Of a stretch of 64,000 nucleotides of DNA, positions 13,910 through 25,469 are shown piece after piece (the stretch's first letter is position 1; each line of letters opens with the position of its first letter). Under the pieces are notes generated by a model. It had not been told where the DNA came from, ran no database searches, and was given only the letters and a program-made list of their open reading frames with translations. This DNA comes from Utricularia gibba (lineage: Eukaryota; Streptophyta; Magnoliopsida; Lamiales; Lentibulariaceae), in NCBI GenBank assembly GCA_002189035.1, contig CM007991.1, positions 4,030,001 through 4,094,000 on the forward strand, written 5' to 3'. Position numbers and translations under genes: made by a program.

Positions 13910-14935
13910 TCAGCTGCAACATTCTGAATCTGGTTTACTTTCTTCAGCACTTGGAGTCTCCCTGTATTTACAGCTGAAGTAGAAAAGGGTGTTCATCAAA
14001 GAGTCTATCAACAGAAGAAACGAGTACATAACCACCAAAATTGGCGTCTCCCAGATTCCTAAAAATCCTTCTCTGTTACTCTGCGTCCTCACTCTCTGTT
14101 CAAAGAAATTCTGGACTAAATTCATTGCAACAGTTGATCCCAGAAACATCAACAGATCAACTCGGTTTTTTCCTCTAAGCAGAGAAGCTGATCCTAGAAA
14201 TGCCTGTGTGGCTGAGACTTTCTCATGAATCGATATCACGATAGAAATGTTGCATATGATCATAACATTTGCCAAAACACTTTTGAATACTAGTTCAATG
14301 ATGAGTACAGGAACCTCAAGAACGCAAGAAAAGCACTCCATGACGAAGAAGAACCTGCTGATCACGTCCAAGATGGCAATGAACGAAAAGAATCCACTAG
14401 AAATAAGTCCACAGGACAACAAAAATGTGGAAAGAGTGCACCTCCAAATCTTAGAAATGAATGTTGAAAACATTGATAGATGAAATCTCTTTCTTGAATA
14501 AGTGCATTCCACAAAATATACAACCGTGGCCTTTGACATAAGCAATAGGGTCATGTATAATGGGAAACACATGGCATTCGAAACAGCAATCTCTGAAAGC
14601 GTATGGAAAAATGGCTTGAATAATAGTTCGAGGGGAAGCCCATTTGAGTTAGCAAGAAGTAAGAAATGTCGAGCCAACCACTTAACCACGGACTGATGAA
14701 CCAAACCATTTGACAAGAAAACAGCAGAAACAGGAATGATCAACACAACCGCAATGAAGAGTAATCGCGATGCATTATGTCGAAAAATCCTCACATTTTC
14801 TCTAAAGATCTCCAAAGATTCCATAGAAAGAGACTCCAACTGAGAGGTCTGAATATCACCGATTTCGATTTCATCACTGTTTCTGTTCAACGCACGCGCG
14901 TTGGTCCTTGTACTCAACCCAGTAGATACCTCCAT
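13910..14935 (-). CDS. Multi-pass membrane protein of unknown function
   Basis: Single-exon 341-residue protein. The N-terminal 55 residues or so are polar and Ser/Glu-rich. About six hydrophobic helices follow, the first at FIAVVLIIPVSAVFLSNG and others around LYMTLLLMSKATVVYF, LLSCGLISSGFFSFIAIL, VLANVMIICNISIVISI and ILVVMYSFLLLIDSLMN. The C-terminal tail is short, acidic and ends ECCS. It resembles plant proteins annotated only as transmembrane proteins. No catalytic motif is visible. The ATG at 14933-14935 opens the frame and the TGA is at 13910-13912. It converges on the macro-domain gene, with a MITE between them. Endomembrane or plasma-membrane location is inferred only from hydrophobicity. 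Confidence 0.83.
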   Translation of the reverse strand: MEVSTGLSTRTNARALNRNSDEIEIGDIQTSQLESLSMESLEIFRENVRIFRHNASRLLFIAVVLIIPVSAVFLSNGLVHQSVVKWLARHFLLLANSNGLPLELLFKPFFHTLSEIAVSNAMCFPLYMTLLLMSKATVVYFVECTYSRKRFHLSMFSTFISKIWRCTLSTFLLSCGLISSGFFSFIAILDVISRFFFVMECFSCVLEVPVLIIELVFKSVLANVMIICNISIVISIHEKVSATQAFLGSASLLRGKNRVDLLMFLGSTVAMNLVQNFFEQRVRTQSNREGFLGIWETPILVVMYSFLLLIDSLMNTLFYFSCKYRETPSAEESKPDSECCS

Positions 14936-16271
14936 TCCAGCACCTCCTTCCCTTGATGATCACCCGGACAAGAATGGATCAACAAGAGAAGATACAAACC
15001 CTATCCAAGAAACAGCATGCTACACGGAACTCCCAACCACCATTTCCAAGAACCCTGAAATCACAGAATAATTTCCAACAACACGACTGCATGCACCAAA
15101 AGATTTCACCTGGATTTCAAAGAAGGGTGGTTCTCCTTGAAGGAAAAAAAAACGATGGCAGATAGTGAGTGGCGTCGAACAAGCCAACGATTCTCAATAA
15201 AGGAACATGGATTCTGGATATCCAAGAAGAAGAGCGACGACCCCATAACTACCAGTAAACGAGAGTCACCGTTTGAGTCGAGGTGTGGGCACTGGGCAGT
15301 TCGATTGATAATTTTGGCGGCATTTTCTCACATCTCAACGGTCACCTTACCGGGCCGGATTCATCAAAGCCTTCGAATTGGCCCGATTTTTTTTTTCATA
15401 TTATTTCTTAAATTTTAAAAATCATAGACATAATTTAACAAGCATGTATCCCATGCTAGTTGAGATGTTTTTGAGTCTTTTATAGAAATATTATCTGAAA
15501 ATTTTTTTTTATGAATTTGTTGTATTGAGATCCGATGACAATATACCATATTGGTTACATACAAGAAAAGATAATTATTTAAATAGATGTACATATCTAA
15601 TCTTATATAATGGTTTTTGTGGATTTGTTGTATTAAGACTTTATAATATAATTTCACATTGGTTACAGATAAAATAAAAAATATGTTTAAATATATAGAC
15701 ACTCTTAATTTTATATAAGTTCTTTTTCTTGAAAGTAAAAAACATAAAATAATGAGGATTAAATGATTGAAATAAGCAATATCATACAAAATGAAAATGT
15801 GTTGTAACGGTGATGTTTGATAATCAATCTTATCCTTTTGTTCGTGTATCATTATTACTGAAATTTAATAATTTTTTATAATATAATACCTTTAAAATAA
15901 ATATAATTTCATATATATTTTAATTGGTTTAAAATTGGGATAATATGATTTCCTATCAATAAAATGAATAATATGATTGATATTTAATCGTTCCTATTTC
16001 CATGCGGTCACTTAAAATTTGTCGTTTAATGCTGGAGAAAAATTAGGGGTTGATTAGTTTAAGTAAATGGCTGATTAATGAGTAACCACGATTAACTATA
16101 AGTGGCATGTTCTGTGGCCGGTAGGATGGGACCCCATAGCTCAAGGTTTGAAAGAATAAAGGATGGATTTCTATATTTGGAAACTCTGAGAAAACGTTGG
16201 GTTGACAAAGACGGTTATCTCGGTTACAGGTGTAGGAAGAGGACGCGAATGGGGGTGGAAAAATCTGATCT
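14936..16271. other. Intergenic spacer between divergent genes
   Basis: 14936-15360 is of mixed composition and is the likely promoter and leader of the membrane-protein gene. 15400-16070 is AT-rich with no supportable gene; a 145-codon minus-strand frame there is low-complexity. 16080-16271 probably holds the promoter and leader of the kinase gene. Confidence 0.5.
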
Positions 16272-18486
16272 ATGAGCGGGAGTGGAGGAAGCTCGGAGAG
16301 CTCCTCCGGCGCGTCGGAGGAGAGGAGGAAAGGAAGGGCGCGGGCGAGCCGTACGTCTCAAATCTTGTTTTACGCCCACCAGAACGATCCCGCTGCTGTC
16401 AAGAAGCTTCTGGAGGAGGATCCTTCTCTCGTGAATTCCCGAGACTACGATAATCGGACTCCGCTTCACGTCGCGGCGATCCACGGGTGGATTGGAGTTG
16501 CCAAGTGTCTTCTCGAGTACCAAGCCGATGTCAATGCTCAGGATCGATGGAGAAACACGGTAGTTGCTTTATTTGTTTCTGCATGAATCAATTCGTCTAC
16601 GCTTGATCGAATCGAATACCGGTGTTTTTTTATTACTTCTACTGGACAAGCCTTTGGCTGATGCTGAAGGATCTCATAGATCTCGGATGATCGAGCTGCT
16701 CAAGTCCTATGGCGGGCTTTCTTACGTACGTTCTGTTCACGCTCTCCGCTATCAGCTATCTTCTCTCCTGGATGATTTTGTTCATCATTGCCCTGTAATT
16801 TGGTACCCCCTTCCTCTGTTATTTTTGAAATCTTCTCGCGCAGGGCCAGAATGGAAGTCACTTTGAACCAGGCCCGGTTCCTCCCCTTTACCGAACAAGT
16901 GCGATTGGGAGATTAATCATTCCGAACTCGCCTTCTCAAGCTCTACGGTCATAGGGAAGGCTAGGATTCCATCCTTTTTCTGTCACTCAATTTTTGCTAC
17001 TGATCGTCTCAAAAAGCAAAAAACTAGATATTTTGCTCCATGGTGGTTTCAGGGTTCCTTCGGCGAGATACTCAAGGCTTCCTGGCGTGGTACACCTGTG
17101 GCTGTCAAGCGCATTCTGCCGAGTCTTTCAGACGATAAATTAGTCATGTGAGTACCTTGCTTTTCTGGCGGCTGACTTTCTACACACGTGAACTATGAGA
17201 AGGAAAAAAAAGTACTAGCAGACTCGAAGGAATGGCTATAGCTCATCTTTCTGACTAGTAAGTGTTCATTGGCAAGCCAGTCAGGACTTCAGGCATGAAG
17301 TGAACTTGCTGGTAAAGCTTCGCCATCCAAATGTAGTGCAATTTCTGGGAGCTGTTACTGAAAAGAAACCACTGATGCTAGTAACTGAGTACTTAAGAGG
17401 GGTGAGGGCATGTATTTGGAATCTCTCTATGTCAACGTTTGCACCTTCTAATGTGGTTGGTACAGGGAGACCTCCATCAATACCTGAAAGGAAAAGGGGC
17501 ACTCAATCCATCAGCGGCTATAAATTTTGCACTGGATATTGCCAGGTGAGAAAGTCTCACCAATTACTGCATGTAAGATACTTATACGACACTGAGGAGT
17601 TTGCCTTGGCCAGAGGCATGGCCTATCTTCACAGTGAACCAAACGTCATTATACATAGAGACCTTAAGCCTAGGTGAGTTTGTATGAGTTCGTAACCATA
17701 TGGGAAAAAATCATAATGCTCTATTCACTTTCATCTCTTTAACAGCAGCAAAGCCATTTTTCATGTACTTCCAGGAATGTACTTCTTGTCAGTGAAGACC
17801 ACTTGAAAGTAGGCGATTTCGGCCTCAGCAAGCTCATCAAAGTACAACATTCTCATGATGTTTACAAAATGACTGGAGAGACAGGAAGCTGTGAGTAACT
17901 AACTGTCGTTAATCTGGCACACAGCAAGGGTTATTTCTAATAAAGTTATAAATTTTTTTTAAAAAAAATCTCGAAGATTGTTACATGGCTCCCGAAGTGT
18001 TCAAGCACAGGAAATATGATAAGAAGGTGGATGTTTTCTCATTTGCAATGATCATGTACGAGGTAAACCTTTTTCCTAACTTTGGGGCATAAAACTGAAA
18101 AGTGATTTCGCAAAGGCAAGTAGAATCACAAATAACTCACTGCTGCTCTTGCTACAGATGCTTGAAGGCGAACCACCATTTTCGAACTGCGAACCATACG
18201 AAGCAGCTAAATATGTGGCTGAAGGCCACAGACCAATGTTCAGAGCTAAAGGTTACATCCCTGAATTGAGAGAGTAAGCAGCGCCAATAAGATGTCTTGA
18301 ACTTCAACAAATCCCAATTCATGATAAACGATATACTAAGAGGGAACTTACTTGATTAGGCTGACGGATCAATGCTGGGCAGGCGACATGAACAACAGGC
18401 CACCGTTCTTAGAGATTCTGAAAAAACTAGAGAAGATCAAGGAAATGCTACCTTCAGATAACCACTGGCACATATTTCCATCTTGA
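16272..18486 (+). pseudogene. VIK: Ankyrin-repeat protein kinase, VIK/ILK family, frameshifted
   Basis: Raf-like plant integrin-linked kinase: N-terminal ankyrin repeats (RTPLHVAAIHGWIGVAKCLL), then a kinase domain with glycine loop IGKGSFGE, VAVKR lysine, HRDLKPRN catalytic loop and DFGLSK. It matches Arabidopsis VH1-INTERACTING KINASE (VIK) closely by eye. VIK acts with a brassinosteroid-receptor-like kinase and phosphorylates a vacuolar sugar transporter. Exons: 16272-16559, 16651-16725, 16844-16959, 17053-17147, 17281-17401, 17466-17545, 17614-17673, 17775-17890, 17977-18062, 18158-18273, 18360-18486. They total 1280 nt, one short of 427 codons. The shift lies at the C4 run 16883-16886, between VPP and PNKCDW. 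One more C restores 426 residues. Exon 3 ends at a GC donor (AAG, then GCTAGG), and the activation-segment YRYMAPE reads YCYMAPE. It is either a consensus error or a decaying copy. Confidence 0.88.
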
Positions 18487-18755
18487 AGGATCAGCTTTCA
18501 GTATTTCAATTCTTTGTTTGGTGTAACGTCAGATGACAGAAACAGTTACCACATCCTGTGTAAAATGCTCATTCACAAAATCTTGAATTCAAAAACACAG
18601 ACAGATATGAAGGAAACCTGTATATGATCAGGAACTTTTCATTAAGAATAACACAACACTTTCTGAAATTTATTACGGTTCATGGAAGCAAAAGTGAAAA
18701 TTGATCTCCAATCCTTGATAATATTACAGTAGCCATGGAACCAAGAAAGAAAAGT

Positions 18756-20134
18756 TTAGATGAGCTTCTTCTTCTCAAAGAAAGTCTTCAAATGCCATAG
18801 CTGAATGCCGGCAACGGAGAGAGCAAAAATAATAGAAAAGAGTCCCAGCCAGAATAACTTGGAATTGGTGGAGATATTCAGCTGCTGCATCTCTTGTTCC
18901 CTGAGAATCAGGATTTGGTTTCCATCTAAGAGCAGGGCTCAAAAATTTTCTAGTGACTTTAAGTTTCATTACCTCTCGCGTAGATAATACATATCTTCGT
19001 TAATCGTTTGCACCGTGTCAAACATTTTCTTCAGCTCCAGTTGCATAAGCTGGTGAAAATAAGGAGAAGGTCCATGTATCAATAACAAGAGCGATGATGT
19101 AATGGCTACTAGAAAAAAGAGTAGAAAACACATACAACTACTTTCTGTCAATCCAACAATCTTTATTCAGAGGAGAGTGCGCAGATTCTGGTTTAGTAAA
19201 AGATGGTAAAAAAAAATGGAGCACCAAAGAATACATTTTCACATATCATTCATTGCTGAACAAATCGCATTGGAGATGGTGAATGCTTACTTCGACAGAG
19301 CCCTTTTTGGCAACGTTTCCCCAATCCTTGGCAGCAATACCAGATTTCCAATCAAAGTCGACGGTCATTGTAGAAGATGGCTGATGATCAGAAGCAAAAA
19401 AGCAGGCCATGTAGTCTCCTGCCTCAACCGCTTGGAAGGCAAAATTACCCTCGCTTACATGGTCTGAATAGTGATAGCTACTTCCACTCGCAGAGGTAAC
19501 CTGCATATTCCCCCCAGTCAAAGATATTTGTATGATACAAGAGGAAAACAAAAAAAAAAAAAAGAAACTCATTTTCAGATATCAACACAATAAGCGATAC
19601 AGTTAATCAATGCATTGCTAAAATATTCAGTAGCACACGTGATTAGCAAAATGCATCCACAAACATGAGCTAACAGTTATCAAAAGAGGGGAAGATCGAT
19701 ATTTTCTACATACCCAAAAGTATGAAATAAATAACAAGCAAGTTATTAACCAACAGAAAATGGAGAGCATATTGAAACAAAAAAAGCTAAGATTTTTCTT
19801 TGCGGGTGTTAATTTTTACAAAGGACCGCATGATTCATTAGCACAAAAGAAAGAAAACCCAAACTCCTAACACTGCTGAAAACGCGGAAAAGAAAAACAA
19901 AGGGATTCAAAGGATAACTACCCGAACTGTGACTTTATGTGAATCAGGCAAAGGGGTCCCTTCATTGGGATTAACAATATGATACTTTCCCACACTCATA
20001 GCATTGCTCTTGATATCCTCTGATATACATTTCGTATGACCCGGCTCCAGATCAAATCTGATCGATTCAACCCGGCTCCATAGCAGGAAGCATGTGACCA
20101 AAACAACGAAGACGCCGCACCTTTGGAATTGCAT
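18756..20134 (-). CDS. p24-delta family ER-Golgi cargo receptor
   Basis: EMP24/GP25L/p24 family protein of 214 residues that cycles in COPI and COPII vesicles. Exons on the minus strand: 19922-20134, 19291-19500, 18973-19049, 18756-18900 (645 nt). In order: signal peptide at about residues 1-24 ending WSRVES; GOLD domain opening IRFDLEPGHTKCISEDIK; a membrane-proximal coiled coil (LELKKMFDTVQTINEDMYYLRERE); a transmembrane helix (LFWLGLFSIIFALSVAGIQL); and a cytosolic tail LKTFFEKKKLI with a KKxx dilysine COPI-retrieval signal. The start at 20134 is chosen because it gives a clean signal peptide. The gene lies tail to tail with the VIK-like gene, 269 bp apart, and from memory the same pair is adjacent in Arabidopsis (At1g14000/At1g14010). 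Confidence 0.93.
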
Positions 20135-20514
20135 ATTCGTACCACAAACAACAGCAATAAGAAATGACAATACCAAAAAAGAAAGCTCCAATTTTTTCGA
20201 CCGCAACTGGATTCAGGGTTCCAGTGAAGGGGTTTTCTCGTTGAAATTCCTTCTCTGATTACAAAATCGCAGAAGTCAAAGACCACACGAGCAAATCCCT
20301 ACGCCGCCAATAAATCCCGTTCCTCCTCGGATTCAACCCCTGACTCCTAACATCGAGCATCCATTATTTCAATTTCCGTAAGAAAATTAAAACGTCATAT
20401 AATCGTGTCAGAAAACAACCGACCTCCAATCAGAAACATCCACGTGTGCTCCGAGACGACCGAGTCGCCCCGCCTAAGTTCCTCAATTCTCTCTGTCCAC
20501 TCAGAAGAATGACG
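20135..20514. other. 5' flank of p24 gene
   Basis: Mixed-composition sequence, probably the leader and promoter of the p24 gene. It contains a G-box-like CACGTG-related motif (CCACGTGTGC near 20440). No coding frame was recognised. Confidence 0.4.
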
Positions 20515-21025
20515 CAATTATGAAACCACCCCTCAAGAATGCATAATTATGAAATCACACCACAATAAGCCTCAAAATATGGTCACGTCTACAAAATCCA
20601 AAAATTATGTAACCGACCTTAAGAATCCATTTATCATGAAATTACTCTTAAAGGATCCGTATTATGAAACCAACCCTCAAGAGTCCATAAATTAGGCAAC
20701 CATCCCTCTATAATCCATAATGAAACCACCACTAAAGAATCCATATATCAAGAAACCACCCATCAAGAATCAATAAATTATATATATATATTATGAAAGC
20801 CACTCCTCAAGAATCCATATATCAGGAAACCACTCATCAAGAATCAATAAATTCTATATATTCTGAAAGCCACCCCTCAAGAATACATACATATATTACG
20901 AAACCACCCCTCAAGAATCCATAACTTATGAAACCATCACTTATGAAACCATCACTCAAGAAAGCATAAATTTTGAATCCAGCCCTTGAGAATCCATAAA
21001 ATTATGAAACCCCTTTTAAAATCCC
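20515..21025. repeat. Degenerate tandem repeat, unit about 30-38 bp
   Basis: About 14-16 diverged copies of a unit whose core is CCACCCCTCAAGAATCCATA, usually preceded by TTATGAAA and followed by AATTA. Clear copies start near 20527, 20660, 20715, 20755, 20810, 20870, 20907 and 20950. Unit length varies through short AT insertions such as a TA run near 20778-20792. It is an old minisatellite between the p24 and MYB genes with no coding potential. Confidence 0.85.
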
Positions 21026-21360
21026 TAACTTTGGTTGGTTCCATGTGGGCCAACAGGTTGTACCGGGCCTGATTCTGGGCTTGGGAACAGACACAGAAAA
21101 CGAATTTGGACCACATTATCCAATCGGAATACGTAGCCCGAGTCATCGCATTCGAATCTCTGAATCCTAAACTGTAGGCTTTGCAACTTACAGATTATAT
21201 TGAATTTTTTTAATTACATGGATTTCTAAAAGTGGAAACTAGAGAAAAAAAAAACACTCGGAAGCTTCATGGCAGTTATTGGTAATCTTTTGGTACATGT
21301 GGAAGTGACAACTTCTTGAATTTGCCACATTAGCTGAAACATATCCCGTCATCGCCGCCG

Positions 21361-22572
21361 TTAGAATCCCGGCAGCTCCATCGGCGAGCTCACCATACTC
21401 AGCAACTCATTCCAATAGTTCCTCGTATCCTCCATCTCAAGGAACGCCGGAGTCTCCCCGACTGAGGGGATCCCGTTGTAGCAGTCGCCGCTGCTGTTGT
21501 TGGGGACAGCGAGGTCCACGGCGTCGCTGATATAACCGCCGAAATCGAGTTGCTGAAAGGACCCCAGTTCGTCCATGTTGCCGCCGCAGCTCAAGCTTCC
21601 GATCTCGCATGAACCCGTGCTCGTCCCCGCCGCGGCTGCGGCCATCACATCGTTGGCGATAATTGTCGGAACCACCGCCGCGGAGGGGAAGTTGAGCGTC
21701 GAGGTTGGTGACTCCAGCACCGTCTGCGACGAGAAGAAGCAGTTACTCGAGGCACCGCCGGTGGCCTGCCACACCTTGAGCACGTCCAGGCACGGCGGCG
21801 ACGACACCCTAAGCGGCGGCGCCGGCGGCATGATGGACTTGTGTAGCAACTGCAGATTCGAGATAATCTTCGATTCTCGAGCCAGGCGCGCCTCCGCTTC
21901 CAGGCGCGCCGTCTCCCACTGCGCCATGTGGCTGAGATTAGCCGCCTGCTTCGACTGCGCCACCCCGCCGGAGTTGCTCTTGGGCTTATGTGTCACCGGG
22001 TCGATACCCATTCTCGTTAATCTCTTCTTCAGACGCGTGTTCCAGTAATTCTTGATCTCGTTGTCGGTCCTCTTGGGCAGATGAGCTGCTATGGCGGACC
22101 ACCTACGACTAATCCGAATTAATTAATAAACATAATCACAATTATCCCTTAATCACACTCCCAGACTCTTTCCAATTAACCAATCCATACAATGTGGGAC
22201 AAAATGTTCACCTGTTCCCTAGCAAAGCATGCAGCCGGATAATCGTCTTCTCCTCGTGGGCACTAAACTTCCCTCTCTTGATATCCGGCCGGAGGTAGTT
22301 CGTCCACCGCAGCCTGCAACTCTTCCCACACCTCTGCAACCCTGAAACCACACACACACACACCATGCTCACTCGCTCCAGCCTGATTCAAGCTGTTAAA
22401 CACAACAACAGCACAAAAGATGGGCGCGCGAGAGGGAACCTGCTTTAGCAGGGAGGGAGCGCCAGCTTCCATGTCCGTTCTGCTCGATGTACGCGAGCAG
22501 CTTCTGGTCTTCTTCTCGAGTCCAGGGGCCCTTCTTGAGCTCCTCCTTGGCCGGAGAGTCGGGTGTCCCCAT
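21361..22572 (-). CDS. R2R3-MYB transcription factor, subgroup 9 (MIXTA-like)
   Basis: Nuclear activator of the MYB16/MYB106 (MIXTA) type, which controls conical epidermal cells, trichomes and cuticle genes. Exons on the minus strand: 22440-22572 (133 nt), 22212-22341 (130 nt), 21361-22102 (742 nt); 334 residues. The 133/130 exon sizes are the classic R2R3 pattern. R2 starts [18 protein letters not shown]3 contains [20 protein letters not shown]. The subgroup-9 signature [18 protein letters not shown] follows [12 protein letters not shown]. The rest is Ser/Ala/Pro-rich and ends [17 protein letters not shown]. Oddity: the N terminus is [17 protein letters not shown] instead of the usual MGRSPCCDKxGLKKGPW. 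The ATG at 22572 is the only sensible start in frame. Intron 1 holds a short CA repeat. Confidence 0.94.
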
Positions 22573-24413
22573 CGGAGCGGCCGCACAGATGATGTCTCTC
22601 GGGAGGATGAAATGAGACCGTTGTAGTAGAGAGAGGGTCTTGGTGGGGGAGATCCAGAGTGTTGGGGTGGTGTGTGGGGGCTATAAAAAGTAAGAAGACA
22701 CCATAAATAGGGTTAGTCTTGTGGGGGAACCATATTATGGGACATTGTAAATACTTTACCTAAATAGATTTATGAAGGAAAAATGCCCTCCCGAATCATT
22801 ACACATTAAAAAAAATGCACTTTTATTTCTCGATGCGGGCTACAAGAATTGAATGCCCCAAATAAATTTCCCATAAGTCGATAACTATCTATCTATCTTG
22901 GCGTTCCGGGAAGCGTCGCGCCTTAAATACGCATGCAAATGCATTGCATGCACCCCTACCATGTATGTGGGGTTCGGCCTCTCCAGGGGAAGCTGGCGCA
23001 GGGGCGACGGAATCTGCTGGCTTCCCCGGCGGGGCTGCCGGAGGCCACTCTGCAGAGGTGAATGCACTCGACACGATTCAGAGTTGGGTCCAACGTACCG
23101 CAATGCAGACAGCCGAATTCAATTTCCGGGGTGACTTTCGACGATGAAACGTACAGTATGGATCCCGGGTCGTACCCGGATTTTTAAAAATTCTCCCCTG
23201 GTCGGCATTTTCAACAAAAAAAAAACAAGAGTTACACAAAGTAATTGTTATGAATCACACGGCTCCCATACCCCATGAAACCCGGTTGCATCCACACAAC
23301 CAACCATTTGGTTCCAAACCGAAACCGAAACCGTATATTTACAGAATTGGACCTATAGTATTGCCAAATGCAGAAATATCTTTTTTTTTTTCAATTAGTA
23401 CCTAATCAGGGAGCGTGTTGGTGGGAGGATGCATTAATCCAACAAACACGAATGGAGGAGGAGGAGGAGGTTCGTGGGGCTGAAAGCCGGTAAGAATTAA
23501 TCAGGAGATGATCTCACGGTTTTCAGTGCAAGAACATTCGTTCCCCACATTTTACACGAGGGCATTTATTAAAACGGGGGCTTCCTCAACTGGAATTTAA
23601 GGGGAATGCCGTTGATGTCTTAATGCTAATGTTTATATATACTACAAGTGGAAGCAGTGGCCGGACCCCCCTCCACCTCCGCCGTGTACTAATTCATTCA
23701 ATTTCGCCCTAATTAAGACAAGAGTGGCCTCCAGGGCGCACGTTAGCCTCAGGTCATTAGATGGGAGCAGAAGAAGAACCCCACCGAATCGCAGACCCAA
23801 TCTTACAATTTTCGAAATGGGCAATAAAAAAACATATCCAGCGTCGGAACCCTCCGTTTTCCCTAATTTTATAATTTCCCAACCATCGATTTCATGGGTG
23901 ACGCTCCAAGGAAACAAATATTCTACGAAATTAAAAAAATATTATCAGTAAAAAAATAGTAACACAGTGCCCCCATCCTTAGATTTAATAACCATAAGAA
24001 TAGAAAAATAGGAGGAATTAAATGCGCACGATCGGGACACTGTTCGGACATGGGGGGTGCGGGGCCTGACGTAGGGATGACGCCTGGATGATGCGGGGAA
24101 TTTAATTATCAACAAGGTTTTGGGGCCCACTACCTCGTCGTCTGCCTCCCGCCAGCGGGGCTTTCATTTCAGTTGCAGGGAAATCAGGTTTTTTAGGTGC
24201 ATGGATTATTGCTCCATTTGGTATTTTAATATGAGTGCGTAGAGTACCATCTTTTTCTATTACCATTTATTGCATTGTGTGTTGTTACTGCAGACACCCT
24301 CAGTTCTTCTTCAAGTGAAGCCAGCCACATGTGGAGAGGATGATCCGAGGATGGTGCGGAAAACTCTACTGTAACAGCGCCGGAAGTCGGACGGGAATGG
24401 CCGGCCGCGGCGG

Positions 24414-24443
24414 CGGAGGGAGGGAGGGAGGGAGGGAGGGAGG
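24414..24443 (+). repeat. (GGGA)n microsatellite, possible G-quadruplex
   Basis: About seven tandem AGGG/GGGA units directly after a CGG-rich stretch. The plus strand carries well over four G3 tracts separated by single A residues, a strong G-quadruplex-forming pattern. No gene overlaps it convincingly. Confidence 0.85.
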
Positions 24444-25439
24444 CGGTCTGTGTTCTCGTCTTCCTTGTATTGAATGAAAAGGGAGGGGAAAGGACGGGGA
24501 GTAGGTGATGTATTTTGGACCTGGCGCAGAGAGGCAGAGTCTTATCGCCAACGACATTAAAGCCTGCGATCCTTCTTCCACCTTCCCTTCTGCAAAGCCA
24601 TTCAAGACAAGAGGAGGTGCTCAGATTCAACATTTAATTCAACACTTCTCCTCCTCCCTTTTGTTAACTCTAAAGCCGTATAACTGCAAACCAATTAATT
24701 TTACTGTGCTGATGATGAACCAGCAGAAGGATACTTCAATCTCTCACCACTGATTCCCATGCAGCACCAGCAGCAGCAAGTAAAGAAAGAAGAACTGACT
24801 ACGCTTCTACTGTTATCGGCCTCTGTAAGTACTCTGAGAGTCAGACCAAAAAAAAAAGGAAACCATAGCTTTTACTGCTGATGCATCCAGCGTTCCCCTC
24901 TTCGTTTCTTTATCTGTTCCTTTAAAGTGGAAGCAAATGGGCTGAAAACTTCTGTTACCTTGAGGTTTCCATGTGTTCGTAGCCACTGCCCTCCAGACAC
25001 ACACCCCCTTGCAGCCATGCAACAATTACATTACATGCAGTTTCATTACAAGATGATGTAGACTTTGATTAAATTCATACAATTCATAATATTAAAAGTG
25101 ATTTAGCTAGTACATTATACAAGATTTATATTCAAATTTACATATATATCATTAATTAATTAATTAATACATGTATATCATTTATATATTTATTTTTTTG
25201 AATATATGGATAATGTATACTAATGGAATAAGTAAATAATTATATCTATAACACTAACTTACTTAAATTTATATTTTCGTATATAAAATATTATACAATA
25301 ATTACAATATACTTAAATATATTAATATCAAACCAATTTTAATAATATTAGACCTTGTTTTAAATGAAGGTATAAGGTTGCTTTATGACAGATTTAATAA
25401 AATTATATTATTTGATATCTACGTATAATTATACTTTAC

Positions 25440-25469
25440 ATATGAATATAATAATTATTATATTCATAT
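25440..25469. repeat. Perfect 30-bp AT palindrome
   Basis: The sequence reads identically on both strands (it begins ATATGAATATAATAA and mirrors from there), with no spacer. It lies in an AT-rich stretch and could extrude as a cruciform or be the centre of an old AT-rich inverted-repeat element. Confidence 0.85.

Noticed and set aside
15415-15852. 145-codon minus-strand hydrophobic frame
   Set aside because: Low-complexity Tyr/Ile/Asn-rich translation of AT-rich DNA; no real membrane-protein features.
20515-21025. Tandem repeats considered as a CRISPR array
   Set aside because: Units are degenerate and directly adjacent with no unique spacers, and the DNA is eukaryotic.
22885-23147. Several GC-rich frames on both strands
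   Set aside because: Four overlapping frames in a small GC-rich patch with no motif; composition effect.
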